Shown: in pieces, positions 34,910 through 49,753 of the stretch | How positions within the stretch are numbered: position 1 is the first letter of the stretch | Layout: every line of letters starts with the position of its first letter | Assembly (NCBI GenBank): GCA_029959085.1 | Contig: JARWIR010000003.1 | Span: forward strand, 32,131,505-32,195,504 | Direction of reading: 5' to 3' | DNA: 64,000 nucleotides | DNA from: Nemophila menziesii | Taxonomy: Eukaryota > Streptophyta > Magnoliopsida > Boraginales > Hydrophyllaceae | Program-made: the position numbers and the translations under genes | The notes under the pieces: generated by a model | What the model saw: the letters and a program-made list of their open reading frames with translations, nothing else | The model's database searches: none | What the model was told of the DNA's origin: nothing

Positions 34910-36325
34910 ATGGGAAAATCACTACCATTGTTGCTTCTAACTTTAATTAGCTTATCCATCGGCTCAACATTAGCTGATTGGAACATTTTGAATCAGAGCA
35001 ACAAGCTAAGTGGTACAACCTTGAAGAAATACTGTGAAAGTTGGAGATTTAATGTTGAAATAAACAATATTAGAGGATTTGATGTTGTTCCAGAAGCATG
35101 CACAGATTACATAGGAAAATATATGTCAAGTCAATACAAAGCAGATTACTCGAGGACGATTGAGGAATGTGAAGTTTATCTAAATAGTGGCTGCAAATTG
35201 AAGGGAGATGGCAAAGATGCATGGATCTTTGATGTTGATGATACATTATTGTCTACTCTCTCCTACTTTAAGACGCATAATTTTGGGTAAGCTACTCCTA
35301 CTCTCATCTATTGCGATCTTACAACTAATTATGATATATTACTAGGATAAGATTTGATCACTGAATCTCTTGATCACCTCTAAGTGCTCTATCTTAATAA
35401 TCAATCTAAATTATTACTTAATTCCACATGCATAAATATAAATTACTTTGTAGCAATAATGTTTTAAACTGAGGATTATTTTCTCGTCTAATAACAAAGA
35501 CTGTAAAATTAGGGGAGAGAAGGTGAATATAACATCAATGGAAGAATGGATGAGGGAAAATAAATTACCGGCTCTAAAAAACACACTGAAGCTCTTCCAC
35601 AAGATAAGAGAAAAAGGGTATACCATCTTTTTGATCTCCTCCAGACGCGAATGCATGAGGGATGCTACAGTTGACAACCTCTTCCGGGTTGGCTATTATG
35701 GATGGACTAACCTCATATTAAGGTATATCTATTTTCCATTAAAATTTGTATCATAAATTGTTGTGTTATAGATTTCCCTCCTTATATTAAATAGTCTAAT
35801 ATTCATATCACATTCATTAATTATAATCACATATTATTCGATTAATCAAATAATTACTTTTACAAGTTAAAAAAGATAGATAACGATTGACATTGGACCA
35901 TTAAATAGAGTATTAGATTGAAGATTTTTCATATTATATAATGACATTTTTATTGACAATTTACCCTTATGATAAAATTCTAGTCTAACATCCCAAAATT
36001 GTAACTTTTTTTCTCATCTTCTCCCATCTATCCACTCCACCTAATGGAGAACCATCGCCCAACATTATGTATGTATATTATGCGACTATCTACCAAATTA
36101 AAAGAATGAGATATATGACAGGAAATTGATTGTTTATACTTGAATAGGGGTGTTGATGATGAGTATAAAAGAGTAGAAAAGTATAAGTCCGAAGCAAGGA
36201 GGAACATGGTTCAGGCGGGTTACAAAATATGGGGAATCGTTGGTGATCAATGGAGCAGTTTTGATGGAAGTCCAACTGCAAAAAGAACATTCAAGCTTCC
36301 AAATTCATTGTACTTCGTTGTTTAA
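34910..36325 (+). CDS. HAD class B acid phosphatase, vegetative-storage-protein-like (three exons)
   Basis: Coding exons are 34910-35286, 35513-35722 and 36148-36325; junctions GG|GTAAGC, AG|GTATAT and the acceptors TTAG and ATAG keep the frame, giving 254 residues. These enzymes hydrolyse phosphate monoesters in the vacuole, wall or apoplast; some serve as storage proteins. Residues 1-22 form a signal peptide. HAD motif I is DVDDTLL (both Asp present, so catalysis is possible, unlike some storage proteins that lost the nucleophile). Motif II is LISSRRE, motif III the Lys in KSEARR, and motif IV GDQWSSFDG. The ending KRTFKLPNSLY is typical of the family (PF03767). Length fits the usual 250-270. 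No disabling change was found. Confidence 0.93.
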
Positions 36326-36639
36326 GCTATTAATACACATGGCGTGCTTATGTTGTGTTTTTTTTATTTTTTTACGTGGGTACCCAGGCTTGCAGTCGAT
36401 TGATTTAGCGTGCTTATGTTGATATTATCATGGTGTTTACTTTCTACGTACTAAGATTTATATAAATTTTGCTTTATTAAGATATTAGGTAAAATTATCT
36501 AAATGGGGACTTATTAAAAGTAAAATTAAGACAAACTAGATCTTGAATTTGGACAGTCTTTATTGAAGGAAGTGATCTTTTAATATAAGAAGTATTAATT
36601 CAAATTAAAAATAGAGAAAATACAAATATATGGAGTTAT

Positions 36640-37740
36640 AAATGGTTGAAATGTGGATACATTCCTGACAAGCCAATGAATACAAAATTCCAGACACTGG
36701 ATCAACTGATGAAGGAAGATCGATACGAGTGGGACCATGAAGTTTTAGACTCGATTATACTAGAACCAGCACGTATTGAGATTGAAGGTATGCCAATTTT
36801 TAGACGAGGTGTACATGATACTTTCACATGGCCTCACACTCGTTTTCAGGTGAATATACTACCAAATCCATATATCACGCTCTAACAACCACAATTATCA
36901 ATCAATTAACACAATTATCAACACATGAGGAGCAAAATAATCCAAAAGTTTAAAGTTTGGTATGGAAAGCAAATGTTCCTCATAAGGTGAGAACTTTTAC
37001 ATAGAAAGTATGCATAAAATATTTTGCCTACTAGGAAGAATTTGAAACTAAAACAATGTGACACAGATAATTGGTGTTACTGGTGTGACGAACAGATTAA
37101 AGATATTAATCATTTATTACTTTCTTTTGCAGTTTGTAAACAAATTTGGGCAGGATGAACACTGCAACTAAGAATACCAAAACATCTGGAAGATAGCTTA
37201 GGCGAATGGATAAAAAAGACCGTTGAAAGGTCTGGAAACAATTCCTGGTATAAAAGAACGATCACAACATATATATTACTTATGTTATGGGATATTTGGA
37301 AACAAATGATGAAGGTTTAACATGAAAACAACCAACTGGAACCAGATAGTATTATTAAATCAGATCACCGAGGAATGAAAGACCTGTTTGGAATACAATT
37401 GAGTGAACAATTTGCGACCCCAATGTCGACAACAAATCAAGAAACAACTCCTACTTGGACGGAATAAGAATTGGCGGGCACTACCTGTATTATTAAATGT
37501 GATGCATCTTTTGTTAGTCCAATGCGGCCTAGTGGAATTGGAATTGTTCAGAAGGAAACTAGATCAGGGAGAAGATTTCTTTTTTCAAAGCCCATCTGGG
37601 CAGATACAGTGGTGGAAGGAGAAGCTATATCAATGTTGGAAGCAATTAAACTGTGTCAAGACCAACCCCCAAAGAGGACGGTGATATGCTCGGATAACCT
37701 TAATATTATATAAGGTATTTGGGGACCGTCAGCTGCATGG
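36640..37740 (+). pseudogene. 3' part of a dead LINE (zinc-binding and RNase H domains)
   Basis: Around 36990-37180 the frame reads CDTDNWCYWCDEQIKDINHL, the zf-RVT module, with a stop and frameshift after it. From about 37470 an RNase H domain follows: IKCDASF, EGEAISMLEAIKLC and ICSDNLN carry the Asp, Glu and Asp catalytic positions. The frame stops at about 37713 and the C-terminal part continues to 37890. The N-terminal reverse transcriptase is missing. Confidence 0.7.
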
Positions 37741-37899
37741 CGGAAGTTTAGACCTTTTCCCCTGCGGATACGAGAGGTTGTTGAAAGGCATGTGAACATG
37801 CATTTCAAGCACATCATGCGACACATGAATGGGTTACCTGATCCTTGTGCGCAAAATGCTAGGCGGAGGGCCGTTGTGGACAAAGGGCATCCTCTATTA

Positions 37900-38047
37900 G
37901 TGTCTTTTTTCTCTAGACTTGGAATCGGATGAGGGTCGGGAATCACCTTTTTGTAATACATAGTAAAAAAATAGATATTATTCAAATATAATAACACATT
38001 ATTTAAAATTGTAATTGGACTCCTTATTCATATATATATATATATAT
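37900..38047. repeat. Short TA microsatellite
   Basis: A TA run at 38031-38049 marks the left end of a repeated 370-bp segment. Confidence 0.6.
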
Positions 38048-38418
38048 ATCATGTCTTTTTAGGAATGCAAAAAAGAATTTTCTAAACTAATAGTTGTGAT
38101 CGTCTAGAATATTTAATGGCTTATAGTCCTTTCATCTCCATCTAGTAATAGATCTTTGTTAACAAGTAGTATGGAGGATAAGATGCCTCAAGTTAAGGAC
38201 CGAGCTTGCCACATATATCAAGAAGAGTTAGGGTTGTATCTCTGTAGTTTTGTTATAGGTATGATATACCGTTTTATCCGTTTGTCACAGTCCTTCTAAA
38301 TCATTACGAATTAATCACAAGATAACTCAACCATGATAGGTAGGAAGATATCACAACCTTCTATGTGTTGTTTGAGCCAATGGTTAGATATGAAAGTTAC
38401 TCCAACGATCGAGACTAG
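38048..38418 (+). repeat. Dispersed noncoding repeat, copy 1
   Basis: The segment from the TA run to CTCCAACGATCGAG recurs at 44635-45018 with about 90 percent identity by eye. Both copies begin directly after a TA microsatellite. It has no ORF and no visible terminal repeats. Confidence 0.75.
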
Positions 38419-39279
38419 CTGTTGAAAACATGTATTTGTAACCCCAAAAGACGTATTGTATAAATCGGGCTTACTTAAGTGACCTAAAAGTAGCCCAATC
38501 GACTTTTTCCTAATCCTGGACAACTTGAATTTTTTAAGTAAAACTAGCATAACTTTCACGTATCTTATCGTAATTAGACTCCTTTTTCACCATATGTACT
38601 CGACTCCAAGAGCTACCTTGTAGTTAAATTTCATGAGCTATTTCACTATAAATTATTTTTTATAATTTTTACAAAGTAGACGTAAGCATTTTATCAGGAC
38701 TTCTCGGTGAGCTTTAACTAGACTTTTTGACTCCTTTTGTGACTTGACTCGAGTTTCTTCTACACTTTTCGACTTTTTTCCTTCATCTTGGGCTCTACTA
38801 CCATCCATGTACCTATGAGCTTCACATTTAACACAAAAATGACATAAAAATGCTCCAAACATATAATCCTCCAAGATTGGACCACTAAATCAAAATATAT
38901 CAAATATAAGGAACAATCCCATAATTAAGAACTAACCCCTCCACACATGAGGGATCGATACTATAATAATCTATCACAAAAGTCAAGATGTAAAATAGTT
39001 ACAAATATTACTAAATATGTCAAATTGCATACCAGGATTCAAAACCGCCTAATCCTACTTAGGCCCATTGTAATGCCGCCTAGGAACTAGGCCAAGGTCA
39101 TCCACGAAGGTCCCAAAACAAAGTTATTAAACATAATACATATCACTGCATCATATACAAGGTTTATTTCCTACTTATAAATGTTCCACCGGGTAACACA
39201 ATTTCAATAAAGCCTGAGTTAAAGCACAATAATATATTATCCAAGAACCATGAATAACAATTATGTGAATTCTAAACTA
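38419..39279. other. Spacer, nothing recognised
   Basis: Short frames at 38311-38559 and 38653-38874 on the minus strand do not resemble known proteins. Confidence 0.3.
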
Positions 39280-39838
39280 ACACCCTAAGTGGTGGTGTTT
39301 AGTTTCTTATCCTTCTTTGGTGATGCACAAGATAAGGTTTCACGGTCTTGTGAAGTGGTACACTGAGAGTGGAGATTGTCTGCTTATTTTCCTTGTATTA
39401 CATATAACACTACAGTTCCCTTGAAAGGTGATATTGAAATGGGTGTAAAGGATTATGGCCTCACTAAAGATACATAAGGAGTTATACTGGGGGATCTTAA
39501 AATCCTAAGGATGGTCATACCTTAGGTAGTGGTTTTTGATCTCTCTCCCTATACTCTTTAATTTGTGAATGCCCTTAGTATAATCTTACACTTTACTTTG
39601 TATATATGGTTAGGCTTAGAGTCTTGTATGTTAGATTCTTGTTAAATTACCTCACTTGATTCTTGACTAGTGGAGTTAGATTGAGTATTCTTACTCATAT
39701 ATCTTATCTCTAAGTGTAGCTCTAGTCTACTTATCTAAAGTCAAGCAAAAAAATGACCTTTAGGTAAAATTAAGTGTTCTGATTTGGAGTTAAATTTTAT
39801 AATTCCATATTTCCTTATTCACCCCCTCTAGGACATAT
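39280..39838 (+). mobile_element. Diverged copia LTR (R-U5 part) without primer site
   Basis: It shares with the copy A and B LTRs the order AAAATCCTAAGG...CCTTAGGTAGTGG, a TCTCTCCCTATACTC block and the end CACCCCCTCTAGGACAT. The TGGTATCAGAG primer site that should follow is absent, so it is a truncated or solo LTR. Confidence 0.55.
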
Positions 39839-39930
39839 TATTGGGTTTTCACATAGTCTGGGCATTCCTAAATCATAGATTTAGTTCATTATCATCGAAT
39901 GTCACATGCATGCTATTTACACTACGTCTT

Positions 39931-41879
<1,949 letters not shown>

Positions 41880-43425
41880 GTTCTAAAATAAATGCAAAAG
41901 TAATCGAACCACAACCGCAAGTGTACGGTTGTCCCAAGTAGTAATAAGTGATTCTAGGATCGTTCGCAGGGACGGTTTGGTCAACTACAATGCTTATCGA
42001 TTAATGAATGATTGCACTTATGAAAGCAAGTAAAAGTTTTAATGATTGATTGTTTGTTTGTTTTAATTCTAAGTAATGAAAGCTAAATGGAAAATGCAAG
42101 TAAAAGCTAAGACGCAAGTAAATAAATGTAAAACGCAAGTATGAGAAGATAGCACTTGATAACGCAAGGGGTCTTCCTAACCCTATTTCATAACCTATGC
42201 TGTTTAAGGGCTAAATTGGTCAATTACAATGGTCGGGATTCTAAATTCCTTATACCCCCGTCAGGGTGGACTATAAGGCTATCCTAGAGTGTCACTAGTC
42301 CCGTCAGGGTAAATATGATCCACTTTTAGATGTTTAAGTTAATTACCACATTGGCCCTAAAATTAGCTAAGTTCGTCAGAATCGAAAGCTTCTATTTTAG
42401 ATTGAATAAATATTTCCGTACCTAAACCCTCCGTCAGGATGATCCAATCGCCACTAATTGGAATAGCCTAGATACTAACACATGTTCTTAGTTCATGACT
42501 CTAAAAACAGTAAATAATCTTAATTTATCGAAAAGAGTAAAAGCCCCAATCTAATTTAATTTAACAGAAACCCAAATTCAATAAGATTGGGATTCACCCA
42601 TAAAACATTCTCAAGCACTAAAATGTGTTTAGCTCATACTAATTGAAAAGAAAACTAAATTAAATAAAATGGAATTCATATTGTCTTACAAAATTAAAGA
42701 TAAAAGAAACCTAATTTTCGGAATTGGAATGACTGAGAACGAAGATATAGACCATCTCCAGCTCTTGCAGCTTCTTCTTTCTTCCTTCTGTTGCTTCTCT
42801 CTGATCTGATGTTTAATCTTGTCAAAAGTGAATTCTTCTGAAAATAGAAGTCAAAGACTCCTTTTATAAGTGGAAAAACGGATTAGGGCTTGGACTTAAG
42901 AATAAAACACTAATTAAATGTCCAAACCCAATTTCTAAGTCCAAAATCCCGTAACTGCTGCATCACCTTCACTAAAACGGCTTTTCCCGCTTCGTTATAA
43001 CTCCGATTGACCTGAAATCACTTGCTAAAGTTCCGTAACTCGATAAGGAATCTAATCTCTTCAAAGGTCAGCGGCTAAACCATCTCTTAAGTGCCTCGAA
43101 ATAAGCAATCTTTGGCCTGGAAAACCGATTTGCAGCTCTAAAAACAAATTCTTTCGGGATTTATCTTCAAGTCTTGACTCCATATCACGATCTTTGACTC
43201 TCTTCTCGGATTCCATTCCTAGCTAATATTCAAACCTACAAACTTTCCACTAAAATACACAAGATTACGCGCAAAAATTTAATAAATTAAAAATACTAGA
43301 AATAAAATAGGAATTCCAGATTATTGCATTTTTTACTCAAAAGTCTATCAAAATATTCAACTAAACATAAAAAATGATGTCTCCCAAGGGTCGAAAATAA
43401 GAACAATTAGGGAGACATCACTACT
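41880..43425 (-). mobile_element. LTR relic, gypsy-type family (copy 3)
   Basis: The best preserved copy: CCGCAAGTGTACGGTTGTCC and ATCGTTCGCAGGGACG at 41925-41975, CCCGTCAGGGTGGAC at 42258, CCGTCAGGGTAAAT at 42300, and the right end TGATGTCTCC...GGGAGACATCA at 43375-43420. On the minus strand it would begin TGATGTCTCC. It has no coding region or primer site. Confidence 0.55.
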
Positions 43426-44596
43426 TACCAATCATGCTCAAATACTTATATTTATCTAAATATATACTCTAAATATAATATATAGTCATCATATTTTATT
43501 ATTCTTCCTAACTTGAGATTTTTACAAATCTTCTTCCCATACCCACACACTCAGCTTTTGTAGTGTTTTCACAACGACCTTTATTCTCTAAGGGGTCATG
43601 GTAAGAAAATAAATATATTCAAATTTACAAAAATATCAAGTGGCTATTTATTACCCCCAAATTTGAATCTTATAATGTATGCGTTAGAAGTCATATAAGA
43701 CCAATGAGTAAAAAGTAAATGAGAGATTCTAGAAATATACCTTGAGTTTGATCCTTTTATTTGACTTCTGATGATGCTAGAAGAGTCTCATAATACTTAC
43801 TTGTGATTCTACTTCTCTGTGATAAATTTTACATGAATCGTACGTATTAGCTCTGCTAACCATAAGCACATAGAAATAAAATACAAACATACTACAAGGG
43901 CTTAGGTCACCTTCCAATAAGCGCCAATTTATCGTTTCTTAGGTTGACGTACAACATTGCTTCTTCTTAAGTTATTAGTTGATCTTAAGGTTAGAACTCC
44001 AACATAACAGATGGCCAGACCCTGGAGTGCATTGGCGAAATTCTTGTGTAAGATCAAGAAGTCGGAAGTCCAGTAAACCAACCCCCAGACCCCTAATAAT
44101 TTGTAATTTCTTTGTAAGCCAAATATGTAAATCTACTTATCAAGGACTATAGTGCTAGGTATTGTTAATTCAAATCACTAACCCTAGACATTTCATTTTG
44201 TTGTAGAATGGAAGTGAAATCTTATTTAGACTTGAAAAGTGAGAGTTGTATGTCCTCGTGTAAGTGTAGACACAAGATAATACTTGATGGGTGTGTGAAG
44301 TGGTTATCAAAAGACCGGGTGTATACTTGGGTTCTTGTGTTGTGATTAAATAAGAGAAGGCTTCATGTAATTGCGTTGTGGTATATATAAAGGTTTGTGT
44401 TCTCACCTAACTTGAAGAGATACAAGATGATTAGTGGATATATTGGAATAATAAGGGTCAAATACACCTTAGGTAGTGGACTTTGGCCTCTGAAATCGAA
44501 ACTACTATATATCGTTGTGTATTGCTTATATTCCCTTACATTATCACTTTCTGCAATCTAAGGGTTTGATCCATTGACTCTATTAGTTTAGCTCTT

Positions 44597-44600
<4 letters not shown>
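43426..44600. other. Spacer with faint LTR similarity
   Basis: Around 44460-44525 the words ACACCTTAGGTAGTGG and TATATCGTTGTGTA recall the copia LTR U5 of copies A and B. Otherwise no feature is supported. Confidence 0.35.
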
Positions 44601-44639
<39 letters not shown>

Positions 44640-45018
44640 GTCCATTCTACCATGTGTTTTTAGGATCTCCTAAAAGAATTGTCTAATCTAATAGTTGTGA
44701 TCGTCTAGAATATTTAATTTCTTATAGTCCTTTCATTCCCATCTAGTAATAGATATTTTCTAACAAGTAGTATGGAGGTCAAGATGCCTTAAGTTAAGGA
44801 TTGAGCTTCCCATATATATCAAGAAGAGCTAGGGTTGTATCTCCGTAGTTTTGTATGGGTATGTTATACACTTTCTACCCATTTGTCATGATCCTTCTGA
44901 ATCATTACGACCTAAGCACAAGATAATCTAACCTTAATACGTAGGAAGAGATCACAATCTTCTATGTGTTGTTTGAGCCAATGACTAGATGTGAAAGTTA
45001 CTCCAACGATCGAGTCTT
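44601..45018 (+). repeat. TA microsatellite plus dispersed noncoding repeat, copy 2
   Basis: TA run 44601-44634, then the second copy of the segment at 38048-38418, ending at the same CTCCAACGATCGAG word before the copies diverge. Confidence 0.75.
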
Positions 45019-45129
45019 TCATCCTTATACATTTCCTATTGTTATTCTAATTGCCGTCACTTGACATCTATATATAGACCTTTCACTTCATTACAAAGGT
45101 ACACAAAACACACATCACACCAGATTACA

Positions 45130-45132
<3 letters not shown>

Positions 45133-45209
<77 letters not shown>
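45133..45209. repeat. Compound (TA)n(TG)n microsatellite
   Basis: TA units to about 45177 followed by TG units to 45209. Confidence 0.95.
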
Positions 45210-45214
<5 letters not shown>

Positions 45215-45624
45215 TACATATCAAACTCCCTTTATAAAGATCTATCTTTATCTCGAGGATTATTCATCCTTTTGCCAATGCAAAACTATCTTGAGTGTCA
45301 GATTTCCAACAAGGGTATCCCACCCTTTCGGTTCATTGATTTAGTGTATGATTTTAGGATGTATCCATTTTCGAATATTATTAAGGACGATTTACAAATG
45401 AATTATCTATACGTCGATTACTCATATTCTTAGAAAGAGTTTTTTTCTAACCGATAAGCCACTAAAACAATCATCGTAACTTATAATTAAGAAAATTACA
45501 ATATATGGCTCTTAAATATATCTTGTAAACGTCAAAAGTAATTGGAAGGTATTTAATTTTTTATCTTATTTCTAATAATTTGTGAAGAATTATATGGTAT
45601 AATTCTATTAATTTCAAACTCTTC

Positions 45625-46045
45625 TAAAGACCTTTTTGGAAGTGTTTTAAGGCAAAAAACACTTCTAAAATAAAATAAAAATATTTTTAAAAGTATCAAA
45701 AATATTTTTGAAATCTAGTATCACTTAGGTATATTTTTAAAAAGCACATATTTGGTATTTTTTTCTAAACGTGGTTTTTAGGGTCTAAAACATTTTAAGA
45801 ATCTAAAAGCACTTTAAGTGCCCGTTTGGATGTGTTAATTTGAAAACACTTAGAAGTGCTTATAGATCTTTAAAAGTATTTTAAGTGTTGAAAAATATTT
45901 TTAGAAAAACACCAAATATGTGGTTCTTAAAAAAAACACCAAAAATGATTCTAGATTTTTAAATTTTTTACATAATTTTTGTAAATATTTTAACTTTATT
46001 TTACAAATATTTTTTATGCTAAAATAAGAACTTCCAAGCCCCAGG
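45625..46045. mobile_element. Foldback MITE-like element
   Basis: Two halves are imperfect inverted repeats around about 45825: TTTTTGGAAGTGTTTTAAGG at the left corresponds to ACTTCCAAGCCCC at the right, with matching GGTATTTTTTTCTAAA and CACCAAATATGTGG blocks inside. AT-rich, no coding capacity. The superfamily is unclear. Confidence 0.45.
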
Positions 46046-46220
46046 TATTTTAAAAAAACATTTTTAAAATGACACTAAAGAAAATAAACTCTTGTGTTTT
46101 CCATTCTTAATTGAGATAATTTCCCAATCTTGAAGACCACTTCTCAAAACCCAATCCCCCTTATAATATTAAGTTTTCTCCAAAGAAACCAAAACCATTT
46201 AAATTATATCAAAATTAAAA

Positions 46221-46360
46221 GAGATTATTACCCAAAGGGTCTTGAAATCACTACACCGTGACCCAACAGGACCGGCTATTTTGGCTCTTCTTACTAAAGG
46301 CCACAAACTAATTTTAACACTAGAACCCTAATTTTGCAATTACCTTTCTACCCTCAAATG
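46221..46360 (+). repeat. Left terminal inverted repeat of the MULE
   Basis: Matches the inverted right end in ATTACCCAA.GGTCTTGA and AGGCCACAAA blocks; borders set by the 9-bp duplication. Confidence 0.8.
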
Positions 46361-46382
46361 TTTTTCTTTGTTTTTTGGACAC

Positions 46383-46628
46383 TATATATAATAAATTATA
46401 AACCCTAACACACTCTCCCACATAACTATCACATAACTAACACATATTAACACGTTTCTCTCTCTATCCATGCTAAGACACTAAAGCTCCGGTCTTTCTC
46501 TCTCTCGCTCTCTATCTTCATCTTCGTCGTCTCGCTTGGTTATTCTCTCTTTCGCTCATAATCTTCATCTGCTCTCTCTCGCGTTATTCTTCTCTCTCTC
46601 TCGCTATTATTCTCCCTCTCGCGCTCAC
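46383..46628 (+). promoter_or_regulatory. Transposase promoter and 5' noncoding exon
   Basis: A TATATATAATAA box at 46383 lies just inside the left inverted repeat. A C/T-rich leader follows and ends at a CAC|GTAAGT donor (46628|46629). The 802-bp intron to 47430 is filled with CTCAG(T/A)ACT motifs. Confidence 0.55.
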
Positions 46629-47430
46629 GTAAGTTACTGTATTCTTCCTTTTTGCTTGTTTTAGCTGGGTTTTTTTGGTTTTTCTATGATTCTGTGTTTT
46701 TTTTTGCTAGAATTGTTTAATTTGTTATCGATATGCGTTGTATCTCACCAATCTTCTGTTTATTGCACACTCTCAGCAGATTTTTGCTCGTTTATGATTA
46801 TAATACGTGTTTATGTACTTGCATGCATTCATGCTCAGTAATTACATGTTTTTTATTTAATACTCAGTACTTTTCTATTCGTGTTGTTTTACGCTCAGCA
46901 CTAGTTATCATATACTCAGTACTTTTCTGTTGTGTCATGCGTATGCTCAGCACAATAGGTTTTTCTGTGCTCGTGCAATAGTTATGCCTATGTTCAGTAC
47001 TATCTTATACATACACTCAGTATTTTCTATTGTTATCATATACTCAGTACTTTTCTGGTGTGTTATGCCTATGCTCAGTACTATCTTACGCCTATGCTCT
47101 GTTTTTTTGTTTATACTCCTATGCTCAGTACTATATGCGTATGCTCAGAACTTTTTTGTGTTATGTCTATGCTCAGAACTTTTTGTGTTATGTCTATGCT
47201 CAGTACTATAGTTACTCTATAAGTGTTATGCTCAGTACTTTTTGTTTTATTTTAGGCCTATGCTCAGCACTTTCTTTTTTGCGTTGTTTTACGCTCAGTA
47301 CTAGTCATGACTATACTCAGTACCTTTTGTTGTGTTATGCCTATGCTCAGCACTAGTTACTCTTTTGCTCAGTACTTTTATGCCTATGCTCAGAACTTTT
47401 TGTTTGTTTTACTGAGTTCTCATTTTCCAG
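46629..47430 (+). repeat. Motif array in transposase leader intron
   Basis: About 22 copies of CTCAG(T/A/C)ACT(TTTT), most preceded by TATG or TATA, at 25-35 bp spacing in the dense part (47050-47400). All are on the plus strand, the sense direction of the transposase. Confidence 0.85.
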
Positions 47431-47435
47431 GTGAT

Positions 47436-49753
47436 ATGGATTTCGATGTTCTTGTTGTGTTCAAGGCTGGTATAGACCATGTCTTTTTGCCTTTCAACAA
47501 GTTGGTCGACTTCAATTCGATAAAGGATTTTGCAGTCAAAAGATGGGGTTCGTTTGACGGTTCTGTTAGTTTATCGTATACTATTGGTGATTACAAAGAT
47601 TCCAGACTAGATAATGAATCTGATTTCACCACGATCAAGTGGATTTTGGAGCGTGGCAAATACGATAAGATGGATATTTGTGTTTCCGACAAACGAGCTT
47701 GTTTACCTTACACCGTTTCCTCCCGTTCAGCTGTTCAACTCATTCAACCCGCGCCTATACAATCTAGTCCCGAACCTTTCATATCCGACCCCCCTCCATC
47801 CTTTTTCTCACACGAAGTAAAGGATTTAAGAAGCGACTCGTGGAAATCTGGTTTACAATATAATGGGCAGTGTTTTATGGGCGGTGCCGAACAATTTCGC
47901 TTAACTCTTTGTAAACAAGCCGCAGTTGAAGGTTTTGAGTTTGACTTTATTCATAACAATAAGAGTCGTATTAGCGCACAATGCTTTTATAAGGTTAGCA
48001 AGGGCTGCAAATGGTACGTCTATGTTTCTCCAGAGAAATTTAACGGTTTTTGGTACGTGAGGACTTATAGGCCTACTCATACATGCGGACACGTTTACAA
48101 GAAGATGTCTAGCGATAGGTTGGACTCTAGCGTGTTATCTCATGTTATTTCAGACGAGGTTCATGCGAATCCTTCTCTTAGGCCAAGAGAAATTCAATTT
48201 ATTCTAAAGGAGAGCTACGGTTTTGATATTTCTTACAAAACTTCTTGGGGCACGGTCAACAAGGCGAAGGACCATCTATTCGGCGATATCGATTCCTCGT
48301 TTAATCGTTTGCAGACTTATTTTGAGAAGCTTAAAGCGCTTGACCCGGATACAGCGTTTTCGGTCGAGTGTGATCCTGTTTCTCGTGTATTTCATCGTTG
48401 TTTTTTTGCTTTTGGTGGATCCCTAGCTGGTTTTGGATCATGTCGTCCGATGTTATTTTTGGATGGCACTTTCCTGAAATCCAAATACAAGGGAATGTTA
48501 GTTGTTGCTACCGCTAAAGATGGTAACCAAGGTTAGCACTTTACTTTTTGTATTCAACTTTCATGAGTATTCAACTTATACTCAGTAACTTGTTGAGTAT
48601 TCAACTTATACTCAGTAACTTTTCATGGCTCTTTGCTCAGAACTCTTCTGAGCCAATTGCACATGCTCAGAACTTTTTTTGACCATACTCAGTTCTTTTT
48701 TTTATGTACACAGGGTTATTTCCTGTTGCTTTTGGTGTAGTCCCCGGTGAAGATACAGTTAGCTGGACCGGATTCCTGGAATTCTTGAAACCTCTCGTAA
48801 GCGGTCGACCACTTACTTTAATATCTGACCGTAATAAGGGACTATTAAACGCCGTGAAATCTGTTTTCCCGAACGAAAGCCATAGTTTCTGTACAAAACA
48901 TATAGAGAAAAATATTCGTGTCTCGGTGAAGGGTTCAACGTTTTTCAAGGATCGAATGGTTCATCTTATGAACACAGTTGCACGCGCTCCAACGACTCAA
49001 CACTATGACCACTTTATGGCAATATGGATTCTTGAAGGTAAACAAAAGATTATCGATTTTCTCAGTTCATTACCGAAGGAGAACTATGCTAATGCTCACT
49101 TCCCTGGGCGACGTTACGGTGAGATGACCTCAAACGCAGTTGAATCTTTCAATTATTGGATATTAGAGCAAAGGAGTCTTCCCATTTCACAGCTTATCGA
49201 TGCGTTGCGAGTTAAACTGATGCAATGGTACCACGATCGTTCGCTAACCTCATCTAAGTGGACCACGCCACTATGCCCGTCTATTATGACACTTTACAAT
49301 ACAAATGTTGGACTTAGCTCCACATGGGCAGTTAAACAGTCAACTCTTAATCTTTACCAGGTCGGGTCAAATCCCGTTATGGTTGTAGACATCGTAGCTC
49401 GGACATGTTCTTGTTGTTCATGGCAAGAACTCGGTTTCCCTTGCCAACACGCGATATGTGCGTTGTCGTCTGCTGGAGTTGTTAACCCTTTTGAATACGT
49501 TGAGTCGTTTTTTCATGTTGATTCCTACAGAAAATCTTATGCAAAGAATATTCCTCCCATGTCGACTTTTGAGGTAGCCGTCCCACTAGATGATTCCGTG
49601 ATTATCCATCCTCCTCCATGTAGAGTTCCACCTGGCAGGCCTCAGTCCAAGCGTCATCGTTCATTTACCGAGAAACCAGTTAGGCTCATGCGATGTGGAA
49701 GGTGTCACAAGATTGGAACTCACAACCGCTCAACATGCAGGGCTGCCATATGA
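47436..49753 (+). CDS. mudrA: MULE transposase (MURA type), two coding exons
   Basis: Coding exons 47436-48531 and 48714-49753 join in frame (CAAG|GTTAGC to ACACAG|GG) to give 711 residues. ATG 47436 is the first after the TTTCCAG acceptor at 47430. It would cut and join the element ends in the nucleus. The N-terminal third ends in the Mutator DNA-binding domain with CFYKVSKGCKWYVYVS. The MULE DDE core has D343 (LFLDGTFLKSKYKG), D404 (LISDRNKG) and E509 (NAVESFNYWI), plus the family CxxH (C425, H428). A SWIM zinc finger follows (C597, C599, C609, H611), and a CCHC knuckle (CGRCHKIGTHNRSTC) ends the protein. No stops or frameshifts: probably functional. The second intron (48532-48713) again holds the CTCAG motif. 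Confidence 0.95.
48532..48713 (+). repeat. Motif array in transposase intron 2
   Basis: Five to six copies of CTCAG(T/A)ACTT or CTCAGTAACTT, sense strand, in 182 bp, bordered sharply by coding exons without the motif. Confidence 0.85.

Noticed and set aside
47307..47435. Earlier in-frame start for the transposase (47307)
   Set aside because: It lies in a motif-filled leader intron; the acceptor TTTCCAG at 47430 and ATG at 47436 fit the family start better.
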